The notes: generated by a model from the letters alone, not told the origin. A DNA stretch of 35,649 bases from Geobacillus icigianus (GCF_000750005.1 NZ_JPYA01000008.1:1-35649), one strand, 5' to 3'; positions 24,645-33,664 are shown, numbered from the stretch's first letter. Translations and numbers: made by a program.

Positions 24645-25749
24645 TTACTTCAACTTCGCGCGCAAATACGCGTCAATAAACACGTCAATCTCCCCATCCA
24701 TCACCGCTTGCACGTTGCCAACCTCGACGTTCGTCCGATGGTCTTTGACAAGCGAATACGGATGGAAAACGTACGAACGGATCTGGTTCCCCCAGCCGAT
24801 TTCTTTTTGCTCACCGCGCAGCTCGGCCAGTTCAGCTTGCTGCTCCTCGAGTTTCTTTTGATACAATTTCGCTTTCAACATATTCATCGCTTTTTCGCGG
24901 TTTTGGATTTGCGACCGCTCCGATTGGCACGTGACGACGATCCCGGTCGGCAAGTGGGTGATGCGCACCGCCGAATCGGTCGTATTGACGTGCTGTCCGC
25001 CCGCGCCGCTGGAGCGGTACGTGTCAATCTTCAGCTCATCCGGACGAATCTCGATTTCGATGTTTTCGTCCATCTCCGGCACGACTTCGCATGACACAAA
25101 CGACGTGTGCCGGCGGCCCGAGGCGTCAAACGGCGAGATGCGGACAAGCCGGTGCACCCCTTTTTCCGCTTTTAAATAGCCGTAGGCATTCCGGCCTTTG
25201 ATAAGCAGCGTGACGCTTTTGATCCCCGCTTCCTCGCCCGGCAGGTAGTCGAGCGTTTCCACTTTGAACCCTTTTTTCTCCGCCCAGCGCGTGTACATGC
25301 GCAACAGCATCGACGCCCAGTCTTGCGACTCGGTGCCGCCCGCGCCGGGATGAAGTTCCAAAATCGCATTGTTTTGGTCGTACGGTTCGTTGAGCAGCAG
25401 CTGCAACTCGAACTCGCTGAAGTCTTTCGTCAATGTTTTCGCTTCTTCCACGAGCTCAGCCTGCAGCTCCTCGTCCGGTTCTTCTTTCAACAACTCGTAC
25501 GTCACTTCCAAATTGTCAAACCGTTCCTGCAGCGACTCAAACTCGCCAACCAAATCCTTGAGCCCATTCACCTCGGCAATGACCGCCTGCGCCGCTTTCT
25601 GGTCATCCCAAAAACCGGGGGCGGCCATTTGCTCCTCTAATTCGCGAATGCGCTCCCGCTTCACATCGAGGTCAAAGAGACCCCCTGATTTCCGCTAATC
25701 GCTTAGCCATTTTCTCGAGCTCTTGTTTGATTTCCGCCAAATCGATCAT
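24645..25749 (-). CDS. prfB: Peptide chain release factor 2, programmed +1 frameshift
   Basis: The zero frame starts at ATG 25749 ([13 protein letters not shown]) and stops at TGA 25674-25672 after 25 codons. Skipping T25674 gives GAC and continues to 24645, for 367 residues in total (B. subtilis 366). The site is AGG GGG TCT CTT TGA C, with an internal Shine-Dalgarno-like AGGGGG three bases before the CTT slip codon, the classical autoregulatory arrangement. RF2 motifs: [13 protein letters not shown] near 150 (with peptidyl-hydrolase GGQ in [10 protein letters not shown] near 247) and SPF near 206 for stop recognition. Terminates at UGA and UAA. Confidence 0.96.
25671..25686 (-). promoter_or_regulatory. 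Programmed frameshift signal in prfB
   Basis: Minus-strand AGGGGG (25686-25681), TCT, CTT, TGA (25674-25672), C. Low RF2 leaves the in-frame UGA unread, and the ribosome slips +1 on CUU, so RF2 controls its own synthesis. A gene finder would wrongly start prfB downstream, at about 25664. Confidence 0.95.
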
Positions 25750-25803
25750 GTTGTCCTCACCTCATCATGAATATCGTATGCCAATCATTCATCGTTGCCA
25801 TGG

Positions 25804-25827
25804 AAAAGGGAGGTCGAGCCTCCCTTT
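25804..25827 (-). terminator. Hairpin after secA
   Basis: AAAGGGAGG (25805-25813) and CCTCCCTTT (25819-25827), 5-nt loop; on the minus strand it ends TTTT. It lies between secA and prfB and may be partial, since the two genes are co-transcribed in B. subtilis. Confidence 0.7.
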
Positions 25828-25842
25828 ATTATTTATAAACGG

Positions 25843-28356
25843 TCACACCGCTCTTCCGCAACAATGTTTATACTTTTTCCCGCTGCCGCACGGGCACGGG
25901 TCGTTGCGGCCGACGCGCACCGCCTTGCGGACCGGTTTTTTCTTCGGCTCCTCACCGTCTTCCTTCGGATGAACCGCCTCGCCTTTCGCCACTTCCTGGC
26001 GCTCGAGATTATACTGGATTTCCGCTTTCATGATATAGGTGGCGACTTCCTCTTCAATCGAGGCGATCATGTTTTCAAACATCGCATACCCTTCCATTTG
26101 ATATTCGCGGAGCGGATCGACCTGCCCGTAAGCGCGCAAATGGATGCCTTGGCGGAGCTGCTCCATCTCGTCAATATGGTTCATCCATTTCATGTCAACG
26201 GCGCGCAAGACGACGACGCGTTCAAACTCGCGCATTTGTTCCGGCGGAATTTGCGCTTCTTTTTCGTCATAACGCGCTTTGACTTTCGCCCAAATGAGCT
26301 CGATCATCTCTTCCGGCTCTTTGCCCCGCAAGTCGGCTTCCGTCACATCGCCTTCCGGAAGCAGATGAGCGTTGAGATAATCGACGAGCCCTTTTAGGTT
26401 CCACTCTTCCGGCAAGTCTTCTTTCGGCGTATGAGCGTGGACGACGCGCTCGATCACCGATTGGATCATCTTTTCAACAATGCCGCGCAAGTTGTCGGAA
26501 TCGAGCACTTCGTAGCGCTGGCGGTAAATAATTTCCCGCTGTTCGCGCAGCACATCGTCGTATTGAAGCAGCTGTTTGCGGGCGTCGAAGTTGTTGCCTT
26601 CCACCCGTTTTTGCGCCGACTCGACCGCTTTCGTCACCATTTTGCTTTGAATCGGCTGCGAATCGTCCATGCCAAGGCGGTCCATCATGGCCATGAGGCT
26701 CTCAGAGCCGAAGCGGCGCATCAGCTCGTCTTCAAGCGACAAGTAAAACTGCGATACCCCCGGGTCGCCTTGGCGTCCGGAGCGGCCGCGCAGCTGGTTG
26801 TCGATCCGCCGGCTTTCATGACGCTCCGTGCCAATGACGGCCAATCCCCCGAGCTCTTTGACCCCTTCGCCGAGCTTAATGTCCGTCCCGCGCCCGGCCA
26901 TGTTCGTCGCGATCGTCACCGCGCCTTTTTGCCCGGCTTGGGCGATGATTTCCGCCTCTTTCGCATGGTTTTTCGCGTTTAAGACGTTGTGCGGGATGCC
27001 GCGTTTTTTGAGCAGCTCGGACAGCAGTTCCGATGTCTCGATCGCCACTGTCCCAACCAGCACCGGCTGCCCTTTCGCATGGCGGGCGGCGATATCTTCA
27101 ACAACGGCGCGGAACTTCCCTTCCATCGTTCGGTAAATCAAATCCGGACGGTCTTCGCGAATGACCGGACGATTCGTCGGGATGACGACGACGCGCATGT
27201 TGTAAATGTTGCGGAATTCCTCTTCCTCCGTCTTCGCCGTCCCGGTCATCCCCGCCAATTTTTCATACATGCGGAAATAGTTTTGGAATGTAATCGTGGC
27301 TAAGGTCATCGACTCGTTTTGAATCTCGAGCCCTTCCTTCGCCTCGATGGCTTGATGCAACCCGTCGCTGTAGCGACGGCCGTGCATCAAACGCCCGGTG
27401 AACGGGTCGACGATGATCACTTTGCCGTCTTGCACGACGTAATCAACGTCGCGCTGCATCGTCACGTGCGCTCTAAGCGCCAGCTGAATGTGGTGGTTGA
27501 GCGTGACGTGTTTCAAATCGAACAAGTTATCGATGCCAAACGCCCGCTCAGCTTTGTTCATCCCTTCCTCAGTGAGCTGGACGCTTTTCGTTTTTTCATC
27601 GTATGTGTAATCGACGTCTTTGCGCAACGTGCGCACAAACGCGTTCGCCTGCACGTACAGCTTTGTCGACTTTTGCGCCGTACCGGAAATGATAAGCGGC
27701 GTCCGCGCTTCATCGATCAAAATCGAGTCGACCTCGTCAATGATGGCGTAATAAAGCGGCCGCTGCACAATATGCTCCTTATAGAGGACCATGTTGTCGC
27801 GCAAATAGTCGAAACCAAACTCGTTGTTCGTTCCGTACGTAATGTCGGCGTTGTACGCCGCCTGCTTTTCTTCGCGCGACATGCCGCTTAAGTTCAAGCC
27901 GACGGTCATGCCTAAAAACTCGTACAGCTTGCCCATTTCCGTCGCGTCGCGCGTCGCCAAGTATTCGTTGACCGTCACGACATGCACGCCGCGCCCCGTC
28001 AAGGCGTTCAAATAGACGGGCATCGTCGCCGTCAACGTTTTCCCTTCCCCGGTTTTCATCTCGGCGATGTCGCCTTCATGCAAGACAACGCCGCCCATAA
28101 TTTGCACTTTATATGGGTACAAGCCGAGGACGCGCTTCGCTCCTTCGCGCACAACAGCAAACGCCTCAACAAGCAAGTCATCGAGCGATTCGCCTTGCTG
28201 ATAGCGGGCTTTAAACTCCTCGGTTTTTTGCCGCAGCTGTTCATCCGACAATCGCGCCATCTCCGGACCGAGCGCATCGACTTGCTCCGCGATTTTCTCC
28301 AGTCTTGCCAACTGACGCTTGTTCGGGTCAAATACATTTTTTAAGACTCCAAGCAT
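25843..28356 (-). CDS. secA: Preprotein translocase ATPase SecA
   Basis: 837 residues, close to B. subtilis SecA (841). It drives secretory proteins through SecYEG. Visible: [16 protein letters not shown] start, Walker [10 protein letters not shown] near 100-108, [19 protein letters not shown] near 208-226, GRGTDIKLG near 490, preprotein cross-linking and scaffold helices, and a C-terminal zinc tail [18 protein letters not shown] 28356 has AAGGAGCG upstream. Next to prfB and hpf as in B. subtilis. Confidence 0.97.
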   Translation of the reverse strand: MLGVLKNVFDPNKRQLARLEKIAEQVDALGPEMARLSDEQLRQKTEEFKARYQQGESLDDLLVEAFAVVREGAKRVLGLYPYKVQIMGGVVLHEGDIAEMKTGEGKTLTATMPVYLNALTGRGVHVVTVNEYLATRDATEMGKLYEFLGMTVGLNLSGMSREEKQAAYNADITYGTNNEFGFDYLRDNMVLYKEHIVQRPLYYAIIDEVDSILIDEARTPLIISGTAQKSTKLYVQANAFVRTLRKDVDYTYDEKTKSVQLTEEGMNKAERAFGIDNLFDLKHVTLNHHIQLALRAHVTMQRDVDYVVQDGKVIIVDPFTGRLMHGRRYSDGLHQAIEAKEGLEIQNESMTLATITFQNYFRMYEKLAGMTGTAKTEEEEFRNIYNMRVVVIPTNRPVIREDRPDLIYRTMEGKFRAVVEDIAARHAKGQPVLVGTVAIETSELLSELLKKRGIPHNVLNAKNHAKEAEIIAQAGQKGAVTIATNMAGRGTDIKLGEGVKELGGLAVIGTERHESRRIDNQLRGRSGRQGDPGVSQFYLSLEDELMRRFGSESLMAMMDRLGMDDSQPIQSKMVTKAVESAQKRVEGNNFDARKQLLQYDDVLREQREIIYRQRYEVLDSDNLRGIVEKMIQSVIERVVHAHTPKEDLPEEWNLKGLVDYLNAHLLPEGDVTEADLRGKEPEEMIELIWAKVKARYDEKEAQIPPEQMREFERVVVLRAVDMKWMNHIDEMEQLRQGIHLRAYGQVDPLREYQMEGYAMFENMIASIEEEVATYIMKAEIQYNLERQEVAKGEAVHPKEDGEEPKKKPVRKAVRVGRNDPCPCGSGKKYKHCCGRAV

Positions 28357-28393
28357 AGGAAACGCTCCTTATTTTTCATGGACTCACTTCTTC

Positions 28394-28423
28394 ATCATAT
28401 CATTAGACAGGGATCGGTGACAA
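28394..28423 (-). promoter_or_regulatory. Probable SigA promoter of secA
   Basis: TTGTCA (28423-28418), 18 nt, TATGAT (28399-28394) on the minus strand, about 38 nt before the secA ATG. Confidence 0.6.
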
Positions 28424-28450
28424 CTGTTGTACAGGCTTAGAGAGGGGCAT

Positions 28451-28478
28451 GTCCAAGAGAGGGGATCACGCCTTGGAC
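28451..28478. repeat. Hairpin at the end of the coiled-coil gene
   Basis: GTCCAAG (28451-28457) and CTTGGAC (28472-28478) enclose the stop codon of the coiled-coil gene. No T-run follows on the minus strand, so it is at best a weak terminator. Confidence 0.35.
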
Positions 28479-29002
28479 TGAAGCTGCTCAATCGCCGCTT
28501 CCGCATGGTGAAGGCGCCGATTCAGCGCATCAATTTCAAAACTTTTCTCCTCTACTTTTTCATGAATTTTGCGCAGCCATAGTTGCACATCATCCACAAG
28601 CTGTGTTTCGACGCGATGAAGCGTTTCTTTCACTTCCGCCAACTCCGCTTCTACACGGTCTAATCGTGCTTTCACCTCTCCCATTTCTTGTTCAAGCTGG
28701 CTAATGCGCTTGTTCATTTCATCGACGCGTCCTTCAAGCGCTTCAACACGAGTCGTCAGTGAACCCATTTGCCCACTCATTTCTGCTAAACGGCCATCGA
28801 TCTGCACAAAACGCTCATTCATTTGAGCAAAACATTCGTCAATCCGCGCAAACCGTTCGTCAATCTGCGCAAACCGCTCATCAATTCGCGCAAACCGTTC
28901 GTCAATCTCCGTGAACCGTTGGCGAGTTTCTTCTTGAAACGCCAAAAATCCTTTTTCCATGTTATCCAACTTGAACAATATTTGCCGCAGCAGTTCTTCC
29001 AT
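28466..29002 (-). CDS. Heptad-repeat coiled-coil protein, unknown function
   Basis: 178 residues, almost wholly predicted coiled coil, with no signal peptide or membrane segment. Residues about 29-77 are seven consecutive 7-residue units of the type RFAxIDE (RFTEIDE, RFARIDE, RFAQIDE, RFARIDE, CFAQMNE, RFVQIDG, RLAEMSG), encoded by 21-bp DNA repeats. The rest has longer heptads (VEALEGRVDEMNKRI, VEAELAEVKETL). The ATG at 29002 has AAGGGGAG upstream; the frame is open to 29032. I do not recognise a family with a known role. It sits between hpf and secA, where B. subtilis has the small gene yvzG. Confidence 0.75.
   Translation of the reverse strand: MEELLRQILFKLDNMEKGFLAFQEETRQRFTEIDERFARIDERFAQIDERFARIDECFAQMNERFVQIDGRLAEMSGQMGSLTTRVEALEGRVDEMNKRISQLEQEMGEVKARLDRVEAELAEVKETLHRVETQLVDDVQLWLRKIHEKVEEKSFEIDALNRRLHHAEAAIEQLQSKA
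28806..28920. repeat. 21-bp tandem repeats inside the coiled-coil gene
   Basis: About five degenerate 21-bp units of the form CGTCAATCxGCGCAAACCGTT (20 bases of the unit are CGTCAATCCGCGCAAACCGT), encoding the RFAxIDE heptads. Near-identical DNA suggests recent expansion, and copy number could vary between strains. Confidence 0.8.
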
Positions 29003-29032
29003 CGTTCTCCCCTTTTTGCTCTGTTCACACAT

Positions 29033-29068
29033 ATTATAGCATCCCCTGCCAAAAAAAGCAGGGGATGC
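29033..29068 (-). promoter_or_regulatory. Extended -10 with adjacent hairpin between hpf and coiled-coil gene
   Basis: TGCTATAAT on the minus strand (-10 at 29038-29033) precedes the coiled-coil gene by about 30 nt. Directly upstream is a perfect 11-bp stem (GCATCCCCTGC 29039-29049, GCAGGGGATGC 29058-29068) with a loop of seven T on the minus strand. The stem probably ends hpf transcripts despite the unusual placement of the T-run in the loop. Confidence 0.45.
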
Positions 29069-29083
29069 GTATAGAAGAGTGGT

Positions 29084-29632
29084 TCAATTCGCCTCAATGA
29101 GCCCGTATTTGCCGTCTTTGCGACGATAAACAATGTTCGTCCGGTTCGTTTCCGCGTTCGTGAAAATAAAGAAGTTGTGCCCTAACAAATTCATCTGCAA
29201 AATCGCTTCCTCGCTGTCCATCGGCTTTAAGCTGAAATGTTTCGTGCGCACGATTTCAAATTCATCTTCGCTCTCGGCCGCGCTAGGACCGTTGGGCACC
29301 GGAGCGGTCGCCTTCATTTCTTTTTCGCGGTCGCGCAGCTTCCGGTTCACTTTCGTTTTATGCTTGCGAATTTGCCGCTCCAATTTATCGGCCACTAAAT
29401 CAATGGCCGCATACATATCGTTATGGCGCTCTTCAGCCCGCAGCAACAAATGCGGCATCGGAATGGTCACTTCGATTTTTCCTTGTCCATCATTATATAC
29501 TTTTAAATTGACATGCACATGCACGTCGTCAGTACCCTCAAAGTAGCGGCCCAATTTCCCAATTTTTTTCTCCACGTAGTCGCGCAAAGCTGGCGTGACG
29601 TCAATGTTTTCCCCGCGAATGTGATACATCAT
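29084..29632 (-). CDS. hpf: Long-form ribosome hibernation promoting factor
   Basis: 182 residues. The N-terminal S30AE domain (1-100, YHIRGENIDVTPALRDYVEKK is split as YHIRGENIDVTPALR and DYVEKKIGKL) binds the 30S decoding region; a linker (about 105-125) leads to the C-terminal dimerisation domain (about 126-182, VRTKHFSLKPMDSEEAILQM is the core). It dimerises 70S into 100S particles in stationary phase. Matches B. subtilis YvyD/HPF in length (189) and neighbours. ATG 29632, with AAGGAG 10 nt upstream; an ATG follows immediately. Confidence 0.94.
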   Translation of the reverse strand: MMYHIRGENIDVTPALRDYVEKKIGKLGRYFEGTDDVHVHVNLKVYNDGQGKIEVTIPMPHLLLRAEERHNDMYAAIDLVADKLERQIRKHKTKVNRKLRDREKEMKATAPVPNGPSAAESEDEFEIVRTKHFSLKPMDSEEAILQMNLLGHNFFIFTNAETNRTNIVYRRKDGKYGLIEAN

Positions 29633-29801
29633 CGCTGACCACTCCTTCTCTGTACAAACTAAATAACCCTTTACATCATTTTATTACCCTGTGATCTCCG
29701 CCTCCAATCAAAAAATTTTCAGGAGTTTTCCGAACTTAGAAAGACTGCCATAGAAGTGTCGGTTTACATTTCAAACGGAATGATCATTATGAACGGAAGT
29801 C

Positions 29802-30152
29802 CTATTTTCTCTTATCATAGAATCGCCCGTCATATGTCTCAACATATGCAAACGTATTTTGATAGGAGCGCTGCAACCTTCTCTTCTGATGCCATCTTTC
29901 CCAATCCGCTTTTATACTCTCGTATAACCGAAACAGCCCTTGCTGAATATCCCGTTCCATTTCTACGATTTTCTCTGCCTTCTGCCGGCTTACGTTTTCA
30001 CATGATTGCTCTTTTAATCTGCTGATTATTTTTTCCCTTTCCGCTAACAAGTGCTCCACTTTGGCTACTTGTTTGTCACGCTCATCCACCGGATGCTGAA
30101 GAACCGCCAGCAAGCGTTCTGAACAAAAGACAAGCTGCTCGATCAAATCCAT
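29802..30152 (-). CDS. fliT: Flagellar protein FliT
   Basis: 116 residues, mostly helical and charged. The position after fliS, length and pattern (LLAEREKIISRLKEQ, QGLFRLYESIK) match Bacillus FliT, a chaperone-like partner of the filament cap protein FliD. The ATG at 30152 overlaps the fliS stop (TAATG). The family is poorly conserved, so synteny carries most of the weight. Confidence 0.8.
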   Translation of the reverse strand: MDLIEQLVFCSERLLAVLQHPVDERDKQVAKVEHLLAEREKIISRLKEQSCENVSRQKAEKIVEMERDIQQGLFRLYESIKADWERWHQKRRLQRSYQNTFAYVETYDGRFYDKRK

Positions 30153-30550
30153 TAAACTTGATCTCCCTTAAACTGTTTTTGGCGCGTTAAACGAATAACC
30201 TCTTCCCATGTATCACGGAACTCGATCACAAACCCTTCGACTTCTTCAACAATCGAAATATCGTTTTTGATGTTCGCTTCAATGAGCCGTCGGTTCATAT
30301 ACTCGTACATAACCATCATCTGTTTAGCCACTTCGTATTTTTGATTTAATGTCACCATAAGTTCTTGAATGATTTTTTGCGCTTTTTGCAAATTTCTATT
30401 GCGCTCTTGTACGTTTTCCTCACTCATTGCCTGCTTAGCTTTCGTTAAAAACTTCAGGCAACCGTTATACAGCATCAATGTTAGTTCACCCGGTGAAGCA
30501 GTGCTCACACTGTTTTGTTTATAAACTTGATGAAATTGCTGAGTAGTCAT
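30152..30550 (-). CDS. fliS: Flagellin export chaperone FliS
   Basis: 132 residues. FliS hallmarks: YKQNSVSTASPGELTLMLYNG near 9-29 (given as NSVSTASPGELTLMLYNG) and helices with MYEYMNRRLIEANIKND near 75-95, the flagellin-binding face. It binds the C-terminus of flagellin and prevents early polymerisation. ATG 30550, AGGGAG about 11 nt upstream. Confidence 0.93.
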   Translation of the reverse strand: MTTQQFHQVYKQNSVSTASPGELTLMLYNGCLKFLTKAKQAMSEENVQERNRNLQKAQKIIQELMVTLNQKYEVAKQMMVMYEYMNRRLIEANIKNDISIVEEVEGFVIEFRDTWEEVIRLTRQKQFKGDQV

Positions 30551-30591
30551 CTATTAGCATCTCCCTATATCAATGATCATCGATATCCCAC

Positions 30592-32163
30592 TTACATCCC
30601 TCGACCAAATTGCCCCATAAGAAACGCTGATTGCTGATTTGCTCTTTGAATGGCTTGTTCCATTGCTGTGAATTGTCTCCAATACCGGGATTCAATATCC
30701 TGAAGATGTCGTTGAACATCTGAGATTCGATCTTCAACATCCCTTAGCTGCAAACCAAGAGAATATTGATTTTCTGTATAGGTCGGTTTCCCAGCCTTTT
30801 TTTCAATATTGGTCATCATCCCTTTCATTGTATCCCGAAGTCGTTGCACGATGCCGCGGGTATCAGAAGTGACCTGACCAGTGTTTGGATCTTTGCTAAC
30901 AACGCCATTTTGCGTCAATGTTTTCGCAACCTTATCCACATCACTTTCGAGCGCCTTTCGCAACTTGTCATAATTAATCACCAGTTTTCCGCCGTTCGAA
31001 ATCTCACTGGTTGTAGTAATTCCTAATTCAGAAAGAGTGTCAATACCATTGCTACCGATTCCATCTACCCTACTGTATAAATCACGACGCATTTGCGACA
31101 AGCCAGTTGAAATGATTGAATCTCCCCGAAGCAATCCGCTTTTCGCTTTTTCTTCCCACAGCTCAACTTGCTTTTCCGTCATTTCCTTTTTTTGTTCATC
31201 AGTAAGTGGCGGGTAATCGCGATAACGCTTTTCACGGATTTTATCATTCAATGCGCCAATTAATTCATTGTATTTTTTTACAAATTCTTCAATTTTGCTG
31301 ATCATGGCATCCATGTCAGTCGAGGAAGCAACTGTCACAGGAGTAGAAGTTACTGCTTTCAACGTGTACTCTATACCGTTAATGGTAAATGTATTAGACT
31401 GCCTTTCCATTTCTAGTCCGTTCAATGTGAATTTTGCGTTTTTTCCTCCATTGGCCAAAGAAGTAACACCAGAATTGCCGTTTTGGTCATTTCCGATACC
31501 AAAACCGAAAATCGTCGCAAAAATATCATCGCCTGTCGCCGTTTTCACATAAACCTCTGCTTTATCGACATCGGTGCTGTCCAATGTACCAGTTGCCCGA
31601 GCAGAAATTCCAAGTTTTTTGGAGCCGTCATCAAAAATCGCATTGATATTTAAACTGGATTGATTCAGCTTCTTCACAACATCAGCGATCGTATCATTCG
31701 GGGAGAACGTTAGCTCTTCCTCTTTATACACTCCGTTAGCTTGCAGCGCAACGATGGTGATCTTCGTCTCTGCCGCTAACCCTTTTTCGCTTAGTTTGGT
31801 GGCCAAAGACGCATTTCCCACTTCCCCCGAAACACCTGTGGCAGCCATAGCCAATTGGGAAACGGTGATCGTATTGGTTGAATCATACGATGAACCCAAA
31901 GCTTTCACACTGACAGCCGCTTCGTTTGATGACGTCGCTGTTTTCTGATAAAAGGTACTGGACAACGTAAAATGATCAAATAAATATTGATCGAAATCCG
32001 CTAATTTTTTGTTGATTTCACGATATGCATCACGCTGCCACTCAAAAATTTGTTTTTTCTGATATAATTTGTTAAGAGGAGCACGCTCTGCCTTCATCAA
32101 ATCATTGACAAGCTTATCAATATCCATTCCACTTGCTAAACCCCCGACTCGCATCATTTCCAT
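30592..32163 (-). CDS. fliD: Flagellar hook-associated protein 2, filament cap FliD
   Basis: 523 residues. N-terminal FliD_N (MRVGGLASGMDIDKLVNDLM), long helices (KLYQKKQIFEWQRDAYREIN), a variable middle domain (about 80-270) and C-terminal FliD_C with coiled-coil end (LRDVEDRISDVQRHLQDIE, RYWRQFTAMEQAI). It caps the filament and folds flagellin in place. ATG 32163 is chosen, AAGGGG being 8 nt upstream; a GTG at 32172 would touch the ribosome site. Confidence 0.95.
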   Translation of the reverse strand: MEMMRVGGLASGMDIDKLVNDLMKAERAPLNKLYQKKQIFEWQRDAYREINKKLADFDQYLFDHFTLSSTFYQKTATSSNEAAVSVKALGSSYDSTNTITVSQLAMAATGVSGEVGNASLATKLSEKGLAAETKITIVALQANGVYKEEELTFSPNDTIADVVKKLNQSSLNINAIFDDGSKKLGISARATGTLDSTDVDKAEVYVKTATGDDIFATIFGFGIGNDQNGNSGVTSLANGGKNAKFTLNGLEMERQSNTFTINGIEYTLKAVTSTPVTVASSTDMDAMISKIEEFVKKYNELIGALNDKIREKRYRDYPPLTDEQKKEMTEKQVELWEEKAKSGLLRGDSIISTGLSQMRRDLYSRVDGIGSNGIDTLSELGITTTSEISNGGKLVINYDKLRKALESDVDKVAKTLTQNGVVSKDPNTGQVTSDTRGIVQRLRDTMKGMMTNIEKKAGKPTYTENQYSLGLQLRDVEDRISDVQRHLQDIESRYWRQFTAMEQAIQRANQQSAFLMGQFGRGM

Positions 32164-32178
32164 TCCACTCACCCCTTT

Positions 32179-32526
32179 TTAAATTTTTTCATCAACAATC
32201 ATGCCAAGAAACTTTTGCATCGTATAAAACGCGTCTAGCAATTTTTTCGGAGGAATTTCCCTTATCACTGTTTCGGTGTCATCATCAATGACTTGCACAT
32301 AATACTGGTTTAGCTCTTCATGCAGTTTAAACTTAAGAGAGCGGCTATGAATTTCTAGAAATTCATTTAACTTTCTAGTAATTTCTTCGACCTTTTTCTT
32401 CGATACAGGCGCTTCGTCATTAGCCTCACTCTGTTGCTCCATCATTTTTTGCATCAAAACTGAGCCTTCCTTGGATAGGTGAGGAATATACACATCATGC
32501 ACCGACAAGGAATTTTCGATTTTCAT
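32179..32526 (-). CDS. flaG: FlaG family protein (YvyC-like)
   Basis: 115 residues with the C-terminal FlaG signature: KFKLHEELNQYYVQVIDDDT (about 65-84), then TVIREIPPKKLLDAF. FlaG influences filament length in several bacteria. First gene of the flaG-fliD-fliS-fliT run, as yvyC in B. subtilis. ATG 32526 with AGGAGG upstream. The N-terminal 40 residues are low-complexity and not conserved in the family. Confidence 0.88.
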   Translation of the reverse strand: MKIENSLSVHDVYIPHLSKEGSVLMQKMMEQQSEANDEAPVSKKKVEEITRKLNEFLEIHSRSLKFKLHEELNQYYVQVIDDDTETVIREIPPKKLLDAFYTMQKFLGMIVDEKI

Positions 32527-32561
32527 CCTTCTCTTCCTCCTGTACTCTTTTGCTACTGTTT

Positions 32562-32587
32562 ATATCGGTTCCTATTGCGAATATTTA
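32562..32587 (-). promoter_or_regulatory. SigD-type promoter of the flaG-fliDST operon
   Basis: Minus strand: TAAA (32587-32584), 14 nt, ACCGATAT (32569-32562). This matches SigD consensus TAAA-N15-GCCGATAT in 4/4 and 7/8 positions, about 36 nt before flaG. Confidence 0.78.
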
Positions 32588-32611
32588 AAGTTTCAGCGAA
32601 AAAGTCGATAT
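32586..32611 (+). promoter_or_regulatory. SigD-type promoter of the flagellin-like gene
   Basis: Plus strand: TAAA (32586-32589), 14 nt, GTCGATAT (32604-32611), 7/8 against consensus, 41 nt before the ATG. It shares the palindrome TTTAAA (32584-32589) with the divergent promoter. Confidence 0.78.
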
Positions 32612-32651
32612 ATAAAATGAACAGACCATTAGAGAAAATGGAGGTGAACTT

Positions 32652-33461
32652 ATGAAAATACAAAACCAATCTGCGATTGTCTTTTCCACCCACCGCTATC
32701 AGCGAAATGTCACGAATTTGACCAAAACACTGGAGAAGCTGTCCTCCGGGTTACACATTTATCGTGCGAGTGACGATGCGGCAGGATTAAGCATTTCAGA
32801 AACATTGCGAGCGCAAATAAGAGGTTTGGCCCAATCACAGCGAAACATGCAGGACGGCCTTTCCGTGTTAAAGGCAGCCGAAGAAGGACTGATGAACGTC
32901 AATCACCTGCTACAACGCGTGAGAGAACTGGCAACGCAAAACGCCAATGATACACTTGACGGGAATGACCGCGCCGCCAGTCAAAAAGAATTGGATCAGC
33001 TGCTCCAAGCCATTGATGATACTGCAGAAAAGCTCGAGTTCAACACAAAGAAAATTCTTGGCGAAACCATACCGCTAACATTACAAGTCGGGGCCAATCC
33101 CGGTCAAACCATTACCGTTGACATAGTAGATACAAGCACTATTAGTCTTGAGCTTAACGGAGCAACGCTATTAACGCGGACAGAGGCCGAACAATTGATC
33201 ACAAAGGTGGACAACGCGCTAAAAAAAGTAACAAATCACTTAACAAAAGTCGGGGCTGATTACGAAGCGCTTGAACATCATCTGAACAATACGATGTTAA
33301 AAGAAACGAGCTTAACCACATCGGAATCGATGTTGAGAGACACCAACATCGCCCGCGAAATGATGAACTACATAAGCGGGAAAATTCGCCAACAAGCGGA
33401 TTACCTTCTCATTTCTCATATGAACCGCAATGTGGAGGAAACGTTAAAATTACTGATGTAA
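32652..33461 (+). CDS. Divergent flagellin-like protein
   Basis: 269 residues. The N-terminal D0/D1 region keeps LEKLSSGLHIYRASDDAAGL (about 29-48) and AQSQRNMQDGLSVLKAAEEG; the C-terminal D1/D0 keeps LRDTNIAREMMNYISG. The very ends differ: it starts MKIQNQSAIVFSTHRYQ rather than MRINHNIAALNT, and ends LLISHMNRNVEETLKLLM rather than the common A-Q-A-N-Q-x-P-Q-x-V-L-x-L-L-R. The middle is short. It is probably a minor flagellin rather than the main Hag, which I would expect beyond the right edge. ATG with GGAGGTG upstream. The sequence is less GC-rich than the housekeeping genes. Confidence 0.85.
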   Translation: MKIQNQSAIVFSTHRYQRNVTNLTKTLEKLSSGLHIYRASDDAAGLSISETLRAQIRGLAQSQRNMQDGLSVLKAAEEGLMNVNHLLQRVRELATQNANDTLDGNDRAASQKELDQLLQAIDDTAEKLEFNTKKILGETIPLTLQVGANPGQTITVDIVDTSTISLELNGATLLTRTEAEQLITKVDNALKKVTNHLTKVGADYEALEHHLNNTMLKETSLTTSESMLRDTNIAREMMNYISGKIRQQADYLLISHMNRNVEETLKLLM

Positions 33462-33472
33462 TCATACGACAA

Positions 33473-33524
33473 GGCTGTCTCAAGAAGTCGTTTGAAACGA
33501 CGAGTCGAGACAGCCCTCATTTTT
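33473..33524 (+). terminator. Terminator of the flagellin-like gene
   Basis: Nested perfect stems: GGCTGTCTC (33473-33481) with GAGACAGCC (33507-33515), and GTCGTTT with AAACGAC inside, followed by CTCATTTTT. A long, strong hairpin. The 140 nt after it show no gene; a short inverted repeat GTCCTG/CAGGAC (33530-33535, 33608-33613) and CGATTT/AAATCG are present. Confidence 0.9.
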
Positions 33525-33664
33525 ACAATGTCCTGCTTATCTGCCGCTGCCTAATCAGTTATCATCAGCGAAATATTCCGATTTTAGGAAATCGAAAATG
33601 AGAGACACAGGACGAGTGCACATTTTCTCTTTCTCACAAGCCACCAAACCAACACAACGGCACT

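Noticed and set aside
25645..25664. prfB starting internally near 25664
   Set aside because: A start here would lack the conserved N-terminal helix; the frameshift signal and the ATG at 25749 explain the gene fully.
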